Counted from the first letter of the stretch, positions 42,884-52,183 are shown. The stretch: DNA of 64,000 nucleotides from Candidatus Leptovillus affinis (GCA_016705235.1 JADIYP010000001.1:248001-312000), one strand, 5' to 3'. Made by a program: numbers and translations. The notes: generated by a model not told the origin, from the letters alone.

Positions 42884-43327
42884 ATGGCAGAACGTACAGA
42901 TCCGCTTGTTGGTTTTCATTTTGGCGTAGACATCCAGGGCGTCATCACCGGCTACTTCACCGAATGCTCCGGCCTGGGTTCCGAACACGAAGCCATCGAG
43001 CACAAAGTGGTAACCGAAAAGGGGCAGGAAGTTGTGCTGAAACTGCCCGGCCGCCTGAAGTGGGAAAACATCGTCCTGAAGCGGGGCATTACCGGCAACA
43101 TGGACGTTTGGGACTGGCGCAAGCAGGTGGAAGATGGCGATGTGGAAGGCGCGCGGCGCGATGGCTCCATCGTCATGTTCGACCAGAAGCTGGCCGAGGT
43201 AGCCCGCTGGAATTTTGAACGCGCCTGGCCCCTGAAAGTGACCGGTCCGCAGCCCAAAGCCGACAGCAACGAAATCGGCATCGAAGAATTAACCATCGCC
43301 CACGAGTACATTGCGCGGGTGAAATAG
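42884..43327 (+). CDS. Contractile injection tube protein (gp19/Afp1-like), first copy
   Basis: A 147-residue protein with the tail-tube fold: DPLVGFHFGVDIQGVITGYFTECSGLGSEHEAIEHKVVTEKGQEVVLKLPGRLKWENIVLKRGITGNMDVWDWRKQVEDGDVEGARRDGSIVMFD... ending NEIGIEELTIAHEYIARVK. It would form the inner tube through which cargo is delivered. CAAGGAGAT precedes the ATG. The second tube-like gene is at 43963. Confidence 0.95.
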   Translation: MAERTDPLVGFHFGVDIQGVITGYFTECSGLGSEHEAIEHKVVTEKGQEVVLKLPGRLKWENIVLKRGITGNMDVWDWRKQVEDGDVEGARRDGSIVMFDQKLAEVARWNFERAWPLKVTGPQPKADSNEIGIEELTIAHEYIARVK

Positions 43328-43390
43328 GATAGGGAGCAGGGATTGAGGGCAGATTAACCGGTTCCCAATCCCTGATCCCGCCAACATGCC

Positions 43391-43750
43391 ATGCAACTTG
43401 AATTTGACTTCACGCTTCCGCGAGGATACCTGGATGAAACCGGGCAGCTTCACCGCCACGGCCGTATGCGCCTGGCTACCGCGCTGGACGAAATCGAGCC
43501 GCTGCGCGACCCGCGCGTGCAGGAGAATCGGGCTTACCTGCCGGTTTTGCTGCTGAGCCGGGTGGTGGTGGGATTGGGGTCGGTTACGGCCGTTACCCCC
43601 GCCCTCATCGAGCGCCTGTTCACCGCCGACCTGGCCTACCTGGAAGACCTCTACCTGCGCCTCAACAGCAGCGATAATGTCCTCATCGGCGCAATTTGCC
43701 CCGCTTGCAGCACATCTTTTCACCTGCAAGTAGCGCCCCTGAGCGGGTAG
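43391..43750 (+). CDS. Tail-assembly-chaperone-like eCIS protein with CxxC
   Basis: The 119-residue protein reads MQLEFDFTLPRGYLDETGQLHRHGRMRLATALDEIEPLRDPRVQENRAYLPVLLLSRVVVGLGSVTAVTPALIERLFTADLAYLEDLYLRLNSSD, then CPACSTSFHLQV. Proteins of this form sit after the tube gene in many eCIS clusters and resemble phage tail assembly chaperones. The C-terminal CPAC could bind metal with a partner. It lies 64 bp after the tube gene. Confidence 0.75.
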   Translation: MQLEFDFTLPRGYLDETGQLHRHGRMRLATALDEIEPLRDPRVQENRAYLPVLLLSRVVVGLGSVTAVTPALIERLFTADLAYLEDLYLRLNSSDNVLIGAICPACSTSFHLQVAPLSG

Positions 43751-43762
43751 CCGGGTGACGAT

Positions 43763-43915
43763 ATGCCAGAGCAAACGCCAGCGTCCGGCAGCGAGGCGGC
43801 AGGGGATAAGGCCAAAGCCCTCACGCCGGAAATCGTGCAGAAAGTAAGCGATAAGGTTTACGCCCTGCTGCTCGAAGACCTGCGCCTGGAGCGGGAACGG
43901 AAAAGAAGAAGGTAG
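43763..43915 (+). CDS. Small conserved eCIS protein
   Basis: An ATG at 43763 opens 50 codons: MPEQTPASGSEAAGDKAKAL, TPEIVQKVSDKVYALLLEDL and a basic tail RLERERKRRR. The amphipathic helix and basic tail resemble small proteins found at this place in eCIS operons. The ATG lies 12 bp after the previous stop. It is too short for a firm family call. Confidence 0.65.
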   Translation: MPEQTPASGSEAAGDKAKALTPEIVQKVSDKVYALLLEDLRLERERKRRR

Positions 43916-43962
43916 CGATTGGCGATTGACGATTGACGATTCTATAGTCTCCCAAAGATACA

Positions 43963-44400
43963 ATGAGCGACCAAACTATCCGCGATACAACCCATGCAGT
44001 TTTCCGCTTTGTCGTTGATGTAGATGGCACGCCTTACGGCGCGTTTACGGAATGCACGCTGCCGACGATTGAATGGGAAATTGAAGAAGTCAAAGAAGGC
44101 GGCCTGAATACCTTTACCCACCAGCTTCCCGGCCGCCGCAAAGGGGCCAAAATCACCCTGAAAAATGGCGTCGGGGCCAGCGACCTGGTGAATTGGTACA
44201 TCGACACGATGAGCGAGCAGTTTACGCGACGGCCGTTAACCATCTCCCTCCTCGACAGCCAAAAAAACACCGTCCTCTCCTGGCACATCGCCGACGCCTA
44301 TCCGGTGAAGTGGACCGGTCCACAGCTAAAAAGCAGCGAAAACAGCGTCGCCATCCAGACATTGGAACTGGCCTGCGGCGAGATTACGGTGAATGTGTAG
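43963..44400 (+). CDS. Contractile injection tube-like protein, second copy (Afp5-like)
   Basis: The 145-residue protein has HAVFRFVVDVDGTPYGAFTECTLPTIEWEIEEVKEGGLNTFTHQLPGRRKGAKITLKNGVGASDLVNWYIDTMSEQFTRRPLTISLLDSQKNTVLSWHIADAYPVKWTGPQLKSSENSVAIQTLELACGEI, a T4 gp19-type tube fold. In antifeeding-prophage-type systems a second tube protein at this place initiates the tube on the baseplate. Sequence divergence from the 42884 product fits that specialised role. Confidence 0.92.
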   Translation: MSDQTIRDTTHAVFRFVVDVDGTPYGAFTECTLPTIEWEIEEVKEGGLNTFTHQLPGRRKGAKITLKNGVGASDLVNWYIDTMSEQFTRRPLTISLLDSQKNTVLSWHIADAYPVKWTGPQLKSSENSVAIQTLELACGEITVNV

Positions 44401-44447
44401 AAATTGAAAATTGAAAATTGGAGATTAACCAATCTCCCAAACAAACC

Positions 44448-46554
44448 ATGACTCATTTTCGACAGACCAACGACGGCGAAAGCCCCTTATGGCGGCGTGT
44501 GCAAAGGCATACGGCCGTATCCACCCTCTTCCGCTCGCCCGGCACTGGCCAGGAAGGCGTCCACGTTCCCTTTGCCCAGGCCATTTATGCCGTGCCCGGC
44601 CACATCGTGCCCCAGTCGCCAACTTCCAATGCGGAAAATTTGAACGCCAATGTGCAAATTCCAAACGCCAATGCGGAAATTTCAATCTCCAATGCGCAAA
44701 ATAATTTTCCCAAGGCGCAGCCCAACATCTCCCTGGGGCAAAATCATCTCCCCCAATCCCCAATCCCCAGCCCCCAGCCCACAGCCCACAATCCCGATCC
44801 CGACTGGCCCCGCCTGCAAGCCATTTACGACGGCCACCTGAGCAAAAACAACCCCGTTGAACCGGCCCCGGCCGGACAAACGCCGGATATTTCCCGCTTC
44901 AAGGACAAACCCGCCAACCCCGCCAACAACGGCAATGCCAGTAATAACGCCCAAACGCCCAAACCGCCGCCGGCCAATCTCCCCACGCCGACGAACAACA
45001 CGCAGCCAACCGCGCCCGCCAACAACACAAACACCCCCCAGGCAGACCCATTGGGCAGCCCGCCCCCTGCGCCTGATCCACAACCTGGCGAAGGCCCCAC
45101 GGCCGTTGGCGGCCCCACGGCCGTTGGCGGCAACATGACCCTCGGCGGCAGCCTGACCACCGGCGGCAGCGTCTCGGTGGGTGGACAGGCAGCGGTAGGC
45201 GGCGCGGCCACGGTAGGCGGCTCGGCCACGGTTGGCGGCGGCGCAACAATCGGCGGCCCGGCGGCATTTGGCGGTCCCCTGACCACCGGCACAACGACGC
45301 AAGTAGGCGCGGCCGTCCTGGCCAGCGGCCCAATTTCGACCGGCCAGGACCTGACGGTGGGCGGTGTGGCGGTGTTCAATTCGGCGGCCACAGTCGGCCA
45401 GAACGTTACCGCAAGTACGGCGCAATTTAAGGGGGAAACGGCCGTCGGCCAAAACATTTCCACCGGCGGCCCCGCTAAATTCAGCGGCGCAGCCAACGTG
45501 GGCGGCAACCTGAGCGCCGGCAGCAGCGTGCAATCCGCCGACGCGATTTCGGTGGGCGGCGCGGCGACCGTCGGCAGCGCCCTGGTTGCTGGCGGCGGCG
45601 TAGACGCCGGGCAGAACATCACTGCCGGCGCGGCCGTCGTCGCCGCCGGTGACGTGACCAGCGGGCAAAATTTGCAATCCGGCGCTGTGGTCAGAGGCGA
45701 CAATGTGACCGTTGGGCAAAGCCTGACGGCCGGCGCGCTGCTCAGAAGCGGCGGCGATGTCACCGTAGGCGGCGCGGCATCCGTGGGCGGCGCGGCCAAA
45801 GTTGGCGGCGGCTTGAACGTGTCCGGCAGCATCAACATCGGCGGCAGCGCCAACATTGGCGGCGGCATCAGCGCCGGGGGCAGTGTCACCATTGCCGGTT
45901 CGTCCAATGTGGCTGCGCCCGGCGGCGGGGGCGGTTCCACCGCGCCGGTGCAGCGCCAACCCGCGCTGGAATCCGTCTGGCCTGTCCAACGCCTCCCCCA
46001 ACCCACCCAACCCCACCCAACCAACCAACCAACCACCTAACCAACCACCCATCGCCCCCAACGCCCCCGAACAAACCAAAGTCCGCGAAACACTCAGCAA
46101 AGTCGCCGCCGGCCAACCGACCGATTCGGCAGTGGAACTGCTGCTGCCCCGCCGCCCGCGCCCTGGTTCGGTTACGGCCGTGCAGCGCACGCCAACCAAC
46201 CAACCAACCAACCACCTCTCCAACCACCAAACCACTTCCACTGAAGTCGGTCCTTTACCCACCGATCTCTGGGAATTGATCGGCCAAAAGCCGCCGGAGG
46301 CCCCGGAACCAGAAAACGCAGCACGCAGCACGCAGCACGCAGCACAAAACGCCCATCCCACCATCCAACGGGCACCAGCAGAAGAAGCAGAAACGGAAAC
46401 GGAAACGGCCGTTCCCCCCACACCCACCACCGCCAACCCCCAGGAACAAGCCGAATCCGCCGACATCGACATCGACGACCTCGCCCGCCGCGTCTACACC
46501 GACCTGCGCACCCGCCTGTCGGTAGATTGGGAACGCGCGCGAGGCAGATACTAG
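44448..46554 (+). CDS. Hexapeptide-repeat eCIS protein, frame broken in a CCAA tract
   Basis: The first frame (44448 to a TAA at 46038) has a short conserved start (MTHFRQTNDGESPLWRRVQRHTAV), an Asn/Pro-rich low-complexity part and about 270 residues of six-residue repeats of the form VGGxAx (VGGAATVGGSATVGGGATIGG). These should fold as a beta-helix. The second frame runs on from about 46040 (APNAPEQTKVRETLSKVAAGQPTDSAVELLLP) to a conserved eCIS-type C-terminus DIDDLARRVYTDLRTRLSVDWERARGRY. The shift falls in CAACC/CCAA tetranucleotide repeats, where gain or loss of one unit would rejoin the frames. A fibre or scaffold role is a guess. Confidence 0.7.
45996..46048. repeat. CCAA tetranucleotide tract within the hexapeptide-repeat gene
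   Basis: CCCAACCCACC-type words lead into four or five CCAA units (46018-46034). Similar CCAA runs occur at 46194-46212 in the same gene. GCAGCAC repeats lie at 46319-46346. Unit length four makes slippage frame-shifting. Confidence 0.75.
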
Positions 46555-46622
46555 AGGAGAGAGGGATTGGAGAGTAGAGATTGGCCATCGAACGTCTGAC
46601 AATCTCCAATCCCCATAAAAAC

Positions 46623-47285
46623 ATGACAAACACACGAGGCAATTTAGTCGCCGCCCGAATTTATGAAGTAGACGAGAGCGGGAACGAGTCCGGCCAGGCG
46701 GTCAACTGCATGTTCAACCCGTTTGAATACTCCGTCTCCAAATCCAACACCTACGAGGAGAAATCGCGTAACCGCTCCTCCACGCCACAAATCGAATTCA
46801 AAAAATCCGGCGCGCAAACGCTAAAGCTAAACTTGCTTTTCGACACCTACGAAGCCGACGAGGATGTGAGCCAGACCACCAACAAACTGTGGAAGTTCAT
46901 GGAACCGAAACCGGCGCAGGGCAATCAAAAAACCACCCCGCCGGAAGTGGCCTTTGAATGGGGCGTCTTCCGCTTCGTGGCCGTCATCACCCAGATGACG
47001 CAGAAATTCACCTTGTTTAAGAACGACGGCACGCCCGTGCGCGCGGCCGTAGACGTGACTTTTACGCAGCACAAAGACGTCAACGACTACCCCAACCAAA
47101 ATCCCACCTCTGGCGGCGGCCCCATCCGGCGCGTCTGGTCGGTGGTGGTGGGCGATAGGCTGGATACGATTGCCACGGCCGTTTACGGCGACGCCACCAA
47201 ATGGCGACAAATCGCCGACTACAACCACATCACCAATCCCCTGGCGATAAAGCCGGGTACGCGGCTAACCATTCCGGAAGAGTGA
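46623..47285 (+). CDS. LysM-domain baseplate hub protein (Afp7-like)
   Basis: A 220-residue protein has an N-terminal tube/hub domain (VAARIYEVDESGNESGQAVNCMFNPFEYSVSKSNTYEEK, TLKLNLLFDTYEADEDVSQTTNKLWKFMEPK). A C-terminal LysM domain (RRVWSVVVGDRLDTIATAVYGDATKWRQIADYNHITNPLAIKPGTRLTIPEE) follows. This is the gp53/Afp7-type protein that joins the tube to the baseplate. The start at 46623 is the domain onset; the earlier in-frame codon lies in repeat sequence. Confidence 0.92.
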   Translation: MTNTRGNLVAARIYEVDESGNESGQAVNCMFNPFEYSVSKSNTYEEKSRNRSSTPQIEFKKSGAQTLKLNLLFDTYEADEDVSQTTNKLWKFMEPKPAQGNQKTTPPEVAFEWGVFRFVAVITQMTQKFTLFKNDGTPVRAAVDVTFTQHKDVNDYPNQNPTSGGGPIRRVWSVVVGDRLDTIATAVYGDATKWRQIADYNHITNPLAIKPGTRLTIPEE

Positions 47286-47414
47286 TTGCACCACGGAGGC
47301 ACGGAGGGCACGGAGAGTTTTAAAGAGGAGAGGAATTGGTGGGGGAAGTGTTATGGTACAGTGAGTGGTTTATTTGATTGGATTTTAGCGACATGGAGAA
47401 ATCAAAGAAGCCAG
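47286..47414. repeat. CCACGGAGGCACGG repeat half-site and spacer before the GxxExxY gene
   Basis: CACCACGGAGGCACGGAGGG (47290-47310) opens the 129-bp gap. Its inverse partner is found only after the GxxExxY gene (47905-47940), so the two could mark the ends of an inserted unit carrying that gene. Confidence 0.5.
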
Positions 47415-47789
47415 ATGTTAATTGACGAGGCATTGACGGAACAAATCATTGGCGCGGCGATGGAAGTGCATCGTCAGTTGGGGCCAGGACTAATGGAAAA
47501 TGTTTACCAGGTATGTCTGGCGCATGAATTGGATTTGCGCGGTGTGAGATGTCAGCGTGAAAAACCGCTGCCCATCGTTTACAAGGGAACACAGCTAGAT
47601 TGTGGCTATAGGCTGGATTTTTTGGTGGAGGACAAAGTCGTTGTGGAGCTTAAAGCTGTGGAGCAACTTCTGCCCATCCATGAAGCCCAATTGCTCACGT
47701 ATCTCAAAATTTCTGGCTGCAAAGTTGGCCTGCTTATTAATTTTAACGTTCCCCTGCTTAAACGGGGCATTAAGCGGAGAGTTTTATGA
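47415..47789 (+). CDS. GxxExxY-family protein (PD-(D/E)XK-like) inserted in the eCIS operon
   Basis: The 124-residue protein has LTEQIIGAAMEVHRQLGPGLMENVYQVCLAHELDLRGVRCQREKPLPIVYKGTQLDCGYRLDFLVEDKVVVELKAVEQLLPIHEAQLLTYLKISGCKVGLLINFNVPLLKRGIKRRV, with the GPGLMENVY signature and a D-E-K core of restriction-like nuclease folds. The function is unproven. It is not a structural part of injection systems and is framed by GGAGGCACGGAG repeats, which suggests insertion. The start at 47415 (ATG) is preferred over upstream frames running through the repeat. Confidence 0.85.
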   Translation: MLIDEALTEQIIGAAMEVHRQLGPGLMENVYQVCLAHELDLRGVRCQREKPLPIVYKGTQLDCGYRLDFLVEDKVVVELKAVEQLLPIHEAQLLTYLKISGCKVGLLINFNVPLLKRGIKRRVL

Positions 47790-47807
47790 GTAAGAAGAGA
47801 AGAGGAA

Positions 47808-47945
47808 GTCACTACGGAGGCACGGAGATAAGAGAATTATCTCTGTTCTTCTCATGCCTGGATGTTGCCGACCGCTCACCACATCCCCTCTTCCTCTCCC
47901 ATTCTTCAAAACCTCCGTGCCCTCCGTGCCTCCGTGGTGAAATAA
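47808..47945. repeat. GGAGGCACGG...CCGTGCCTCC inverted repeat after the GxxExxY gene
   Basis: CACTACGGAGGCACGGAG (47811) and the inverse CCTCCGTGCCTCCGTGGTG (47920-47938) bracket about 90 bp. Inside is a second palindrome, AGAGAATTATCTCT. Confidence 0.65.
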
Positions 47946-49634
47946 ATGCCTGAACAACAACCTCTCACCTCCCAGCTTGCCATCAAGCTCGCCGGTTCGC
48001 CGGTGCAGCAGCAGGTGATGGCCGCCATCGCCGAAGTGGTAGTGGATCAGCACGCCCACCTGCCGCATATGTTCACCATCCGCCTGTACGATCCCGGGCT
48101 GGAACTGCTGGACAGCGGCCCATTTAACCTGACCAAAGAAGTGGAAATCGCCGCCGAGGACAGCGAAGGCAACAGCTTTAAGCTCATCACCGGCGAAATC
48201 ACCGCCCTGGAGCCGCGCTTTGAGGAGGGCATGGTGGCCGAACTGCTGGTGCGCGGCTACGACAAATCCCACCGCCTCTACCGCGAAACCAAAAGCCGCG
48301 CCTTCCTCAACAAGAAAGACAGCGACCTGGCCGCTGACATCGCTCAGGCTGCCGGTCTGCAAGCCGACGTAGAGTCTACCAGCACGGTCTATGACCACAT
48401 TTACCAGCATAATCAGTCGGATTTGGCCTTTCTGATGGGGCGGGCCTGGCGCATTGGCTACGAATGTTATGTGGCCGACGGCCGTCTCACCTTCCGCAAA
48501 CCCACCGACGGCCGTGCCCGTGTCACCCTCACTTGGGGACAAGATTTGCTCAGCTTCCGCCCGCGCGTCACCCTGGCCGAACAGGTCGACGAAGTCATCG
48601 TCAAAGGCTGGGACGCCGACAAACAGCAGGCCATCGTCGGGCAGGCCAGAAACGGCAGCCTCTACCCGCAAATCGACGAAAGCAAAAACGGCGCGGCCTG
48701 GGCCAACGGCTTCGGCGCGGGCAAACTGGTCATCGTCGATCAGCCGGTGGTCAGCCAGGCGGAAGCCGACGCCCTGGCCGCCGCCCGCCTGGATGAACTC
48801 AGCGGCGCGTTTGTGCAGGCCGATGGCGTGGCCGTGCGCCGCCCGGACATTACCGCCGGGCAGCGCGTTAAATTGGAAGAACTGGGGCAGCGGCTCAGCG
48901 GCGATTATCTGGTCACCAGCGCCGCCCACGTCTACGCCGCCGATGGGTTGCGTACATTTTTCACCGTGCGCGGCACGCGCACCGGCCTGCTGGCCGAACA
49001 AGTGGCGCAGCAGGAACCGGCCAAACGCTGGCATGGGGTGGTAACGGCCGTCGTCACCAACGCCGACGACCCGCAGCAATGGGGCCGGGTCAAAGTGAAA
49101 TTTCCCTGGATGGCCGACGACGCCGAGAGTGATTGGGCGCGCGTGGTGTCCGCCGGAGCCGGGCCGGAAGCCGGTTTCTTCAACATGCCCGACGTGGGCG
49201 ACGAGGTATTGGTGGCCTTTGAGCATGGCGAATTTAACCGCCCGCTGGTGTTGGGCGGCTTGTGGAACGGCCAGCACAAAGAGCCGCCGTCGGTGAGTGG
49301 CGCGGGCAGAGGGGAACGGCCGTTGCTGCGCACCTGGCACTCGCGCACAGGCCATCACATCACCCTGCACGACAACGCCGACAAAAAAATCGAACTGGAA
49401 ACGGCCGCCGGGCACAAAGTTGTTCTGGACGACGCCGGCGGCAAAATTGAAATTAAAAGCAAAGGCGGCCTCCTCATCACCCTGGACGACAACGGCAGCA
49501 AAATCACCGTCGAAAGCGGCGGCCAACTCGAGGTTAAATCCACCGGCAACATGAAGCTGCAAGCCGGGGGCAACCTCGACCTGCAAGCCACCGGTCAGGT
49601 GAATGTGAAAGGGGCAATGGTAAACTTGAATTAA
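47946..49634 (+). CDS. VgrG-like spike/hub protein (gpD-gpV type, Afp8)
   Basis: A 562-residue protein has an N-terminal gp27-like hub (1-350: VVDQHAHLPHMFTIRLYDPG, GEITALEPRFEEGMVAELLVRGYDKSHRLYRETKSRAF, YDHIYQHNQSDLAFLMGRA). A gp5 OB-fold follows (350-460: WHGVVTAVVTNADDPQQWGRVKVKFPWM, DEVLVAFEHGEFNRPLVLGGLWNG). A C-terminal beta-helix of short repeats follows (HITLHDNADKKIELETAAGHKVVLDDAGGKIEIKSKGG...) and forms the needle. It is the membrane-piercing tip of the injection tube. No extra effector domain is fused at the C-terminus. Confidence 0.94.
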   Translation: MPEQQPLTSQLAIKLAGSPVQQQVMAAIAEVVVDQHAHLPHMFTIRLYDPGLELLDSGPFNLTKEVEIAAEDSEGNSFKLITGEITALEPRFEEGMVAELLVRGYDKSHRLYRETKSRAFLNKKDSDLAADIAQAAGLQADVESTSTVYDHIYQHNQSDLAFLMGRAWRIGYECYVADGRLTFRKPTDGRARVTLTWGQDLLSFRPRVTLAEQVDEVIVKGWDADKQQAIVGQARNGSLYPQIDESKNGAAWANGFGAGKLVIVDQPVVSQAEADALAAARLDELSGAFVQADGVAVRRPDITAGQRVKLEELGQRLSGDYLVTSAAHVYAADGLRTFFTVRGTRTGLLAEQVAQQEPAKRWHGVVTAVVTNADDPQQWGRVKVKFPWMADDAESDWARVVSAGAGPEAGFFNMPDVGDEVLVAFEHGEFNRPLVLGGLWNGQHKEPPSVSGAGRGERPLLRTWHSRTGHHITLHDNADKKIELETAAGHKVVLDDAGGKIEIKSKGGLLITLDDNGSKITVESGGQLEVKSTGNMKLQAGGNLDLQATGQVNVKGAMVNLN

Positions 49635-49640
49635 GAGAAC

Positions 49641-49716
49641 TCACCACGGAGGCACGGAGAACACGGAGTTTTAAAACCTGTTTTCCTCCGTGCCCTCCGT
49701 GCCTCCGTGGTGCAAT
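49641..49716. repeat. CCACGGAGGCACGGAG perfect-type hairpin before the gp25 gene
   Basis: CACCACGGAGGCACGGAGAAC pairs with CCTCCGTGCCCTCCGTGCC...GTGGTG across a short AT-rich loop (GTTTTAAAACC), giving a stem of about 25 bp. Confidence 0.7.
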
Positions 49717-49730
49717 CTTCTGGAGAATCT

Positions 49731-50126
49731 ATGACCACCAACATCATCGGCCAGGGCTGGGCCTTCCCGCCAAAAATTGGACCACAGGGCGGGTTTGCCC
49801 TGACCCACGACCAAAACGAACTGGACCAGGCGATTCGCATTATTCTCATGACCGCGCCGGGGCAGCGGGTGATGCGGCCAACGTTTGGCTGCCGTCTGCA
49901 CGATTTGCTCTTCGCGCCGAACAACAACCACACGGCCGTACTCGCCCGCCGCTATGTCGAAGAAGCCCTGGGCATGTGGGAACCGCGCATTCGCGTCCAC
50001 ACCGTCGCCGCCTACGCCGATCCCGACGAAGCCGCCCGCCTGCTCATCGAAATCACCTACGAAATCAAAGCCACCAACGACCGGCGTAGTTTAGTCTACC
50101 CGTTCTATCTTATTCCCGAGGAATAA
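49731..50126 (+). CDS. gp25-like baseplate wedge protein (Afp9)
   Basis: A 131-residue protein with the gp25/GPW fold: GQGWAFPPKIGPQGGFALTHDQNELDQAIRIILMTAPGQRVMRPTFGCRLHDLLFAPNNNHTAVLARRYVEEALGMWEPRIRVHTVAAYADPDEAARLLIEITYEIKATNDRRSLVYPFYL. It forms part of the baseplate wedge that links sheath contraction to the baseplate. The ATG at 49731 follows TGGAGAATCT. Confidence 0.95.
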   Translation: MTTNIIGQGWAFPPKIGPQGGFALTHDQNELDQAIRIILMTAPGQRVMRPTFGCRLHDLLFAPNNNHTAVLARRYVEEALGMWEPRIRVHTVAAYADPDEAARLLIEITYEIKATNDRRSLVYPFYLIPEE

Positions 50127-50182
50127 AAAAGCTGTTAGCTGTTGGCTTTTAGCTGTTGGCCAACAACTAATTGGAGTTTCTT

Positions 50183-52183
50183 ATGTCGCTAATCGCCCCT
50201 AAACTCGATGATCGCCACTTCCAGGATTTGGTAGACGAAGCCAAAAAACGCATCCCCCACTATGTGAAGGAGTGGACCGACCACAACGTCAGCGACCCCG
50301 GCGTGACGCTGATTGAACTGTTCGCCTGGATGACCGACGTGCTGCTCTATCGTCTGAATCAAGTACCAGACAAGCATTATGTTAAATTTATGGAGATGCT
50401 GGGCATGACGCTTCAGCCGCCGCAGCCGGCCAAAACGCCGGTTACATTCTGGCTGTCCGCGCCGCAGCCCACGGCCGTTACCATCCCCGCCGGCACCGAA
50501 GTCGCCAGCACCCGCACGGAAACAGAAAGCTCCATCGTCTTCACCACCGACGCCGATTTTGTGGTGCAGCCGCCGGAATTAACGGCCGTTCTCTCCCGCA
50601 TCGCCGCCGGACAAGGCCAAAAGCAGTACCGCGAGCAAAACCTGCGCCGCCTGGCCGCCGGCTTTGAAGGCTTCGAAGCCTACTCCGCCGTGCCCCAGGT
50701 TGACGACGCCCTCTACTTCGGCTTCGCCAACGACCTCAGCCACCACATTCTGGGCTTCCAACTCGACTGCGACTCGGCCGGCGGCGCGGGCATCGACCCC
50801 ACCCTGCCGCCCATCGTCTGGGAAGCGTCCACGGGGAACGCGGACGGCCGTTGGCTCCCCTGTCCCGTCGATCTGGACACCACCAAAGGCATGAACGTCG
50901 GCGGCCAGATTCACATCCACCTGCCGCCGATGGGCCGCTACGCCGTCAACAACCAGGAGCAGTACTGGGTGCGCGTGCGCGTGCGCGACATCAGCGCCGC
51001 CGAACGCCAGGACGGCATGAGACCCTATCAAACGTCGCCCCGTCTGCGGCAAATCCAGGCCACCACCTGGGGTGGTTCCACGCCCGCTACCCACGCCCAG
51101 CAAATCGAAAACGAATTCTTGGGCCAGAGTGATGGCGCGGCCGGGCAGCGCTACACCTTACGCGTCACCCCCATTCTGGCCCGCCAGGCAGACGAAACGC
51201 TGCTGGTGCAGGTGGCCGGCGAAGCGCCCCAGCCCTGGACCGAAGTCGAAGACTTCGCCGACTCCCATGCCTATGACCCACACTTCACGCTGGACAGCGT
51301 GAGCGGCGAACTGCGCCTCGGCCCGGCCGTGCGCCAGCCCGATGGCACAATCAAGCTCTACAGCGCCATCCCGCCACGCGGAGCCAATCTGGTTTTTCGC
51401 CGCTACCGCATTGGCGGCGGGCAGATTGGCAACGTGCAGCCCGGCATCCTCAATACGCTCAAGACGGCCATCCCCTACATCGCTCGCGTGCGCAACCGCG
51501 AGGCAGCCTGGGGCGGCCTGGACGCCGAAACGCTGGAAGCGGCCATGATGCGCGCGCCCAGGCTTTTGCGCTCGCGCAGCCGCGCCGTCACCGAAGATGA
51601 TTTTGAATTTTTGGCCCGGCAGGCGTTACCGGCGGCAATTGGGCGGGTGAAATGTTTGCAGCCACGGCCGTCGGCCGCCGGGCGCGTCGCGCCGGGGCAG
51701 GTATATGTGCTGATCGTGCCGCGCGTGGCCAATCCGGCCGGCTTTTTGGCTCCAGAGCAGCTCGAACCGGCGCCCGACCACGTCGCCCGGCTGGAAAGTT
51801 ACCTCGACGAGCGCCGCCTGCTAACCACCCAACTCGACATCCGCGCCCCGGCCTACCGCTGGGTGGCCGCCCGCGTGCAACTGCGCGCCGCCCCGGGCAT
51901 CAACCAGGCCGACGTGGAAGGCGAGGCGCTGGCGCGGCTTTACCGCTTCCTCAATCCGCTTACCGGCGGACCTCGCGGCGATGGCTGGCCTTTTGGCCGG
52001 GAACTCTATTTGTCGGATGTTTACCAGACGCTTCAGGGCTTACCCCACGTGCAGTTCATCCGCAACGTAGACCTGTTCATGACAACTCCCGGCGGCGGCC
52101 CGCAAGGCGATCCGGCGCAATCGGTGGAATTGGTGGCCCACGGCATGGTGGTGTCTGGCCGGCATGAGGTGGTGTTTGTTTGA
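50183..52183 (+). CDS. Baseplate J-like protein (Afp11)
   Basis: A 666-residue protein has an N-terminal LIAPKLDDRHFQDLVDEAKKRIPHYVKEWTDHNVSDPGVTLIELFAWMTDVLLYRLNQVPDKHYVKFMEMLGMTLQPP and a beta-rich middle. The conserved gpJ-type stretch AYDPHFTLDSVSGELRLGPAVRQPDGTI, YRIGGGQIGNVQPGILNTLKTAIPYIARVRNREAAWGGLDAETLEAAMMRAPRLLRSRSRAVTEDDFEFLARQ follows. The start at 50183 has TTGGAG upstream. It is the large wedge protein of the baseplate in phage-tail-like injection systems. Confidence 0.94.
   Translation: MSLIAPKLDDRHFQDLVDEAKKRIPHYVKEWTDHNVSDPGVTLIELFAWMTDVLLYRLNQVPDKHYVKFMEMLGMTLQPPQPAKTPVTFWLSAPQPTAVTIPAGTEVASTRTETESSIVFTTDADFVVQPPELTAVLSRIAAGQGQKQYREQNLRRLAAGFEGFEAYSAVPQVDDALYFGFANDLSHHILGFQLDCDSAGGAGIDPTLPPIVWEASTGNADGRWLPCPVDLDTTKGMNVGGQIHIHLPPMGRYAVNNQEQYWVRVRVRDISAAERQDGMRPYQTSPRLRQIQATTWGGSTPATHAQQIENEFLGQSDGAAGQRYTLRVTPILARQADETLLVQVAGEAPQPWTEVEDFADSHAYDPHFTLDSVSGELRLGPAVRQPDGTIKLYSAIPPRGANLVFRRYRIGGGQIGNVQPGILNTLKTAIPYIARVRNREAAWGGLDAETLEAAMMRAPRLLRSRSRAVTEDDFEFLARQALPAAIGRVKCLQPRPSAAGRVAPGQVYVLIVPRVANPAGFLAPEQLEPAPDHVARLESYLDERRLLTTQLDIRAPAYRWVAARVQLRAAPGINQADVEGEALARLYRFLNPLTGGPRGDGWPFGRELYLSDVYQTLQGLPHVQFIRNVDLFMTTPGGGPQGDPAQSVELVAHGMVVSGRHEVVFV

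Noticed and set aside
44682..46472. 596-residue minus-strand frame opposite the hexapeptide-repeat gene
   Set aside because: Low-complexity antisense of VGG repeats; the + strand has conserved eCIS ends and operon context.
47784..49586. 600-residue minus-strand frame opposite the VgrG-like gene
   Set aside because: Antisense shadow; the + frame has complete hub, OB-fold and needle domains.
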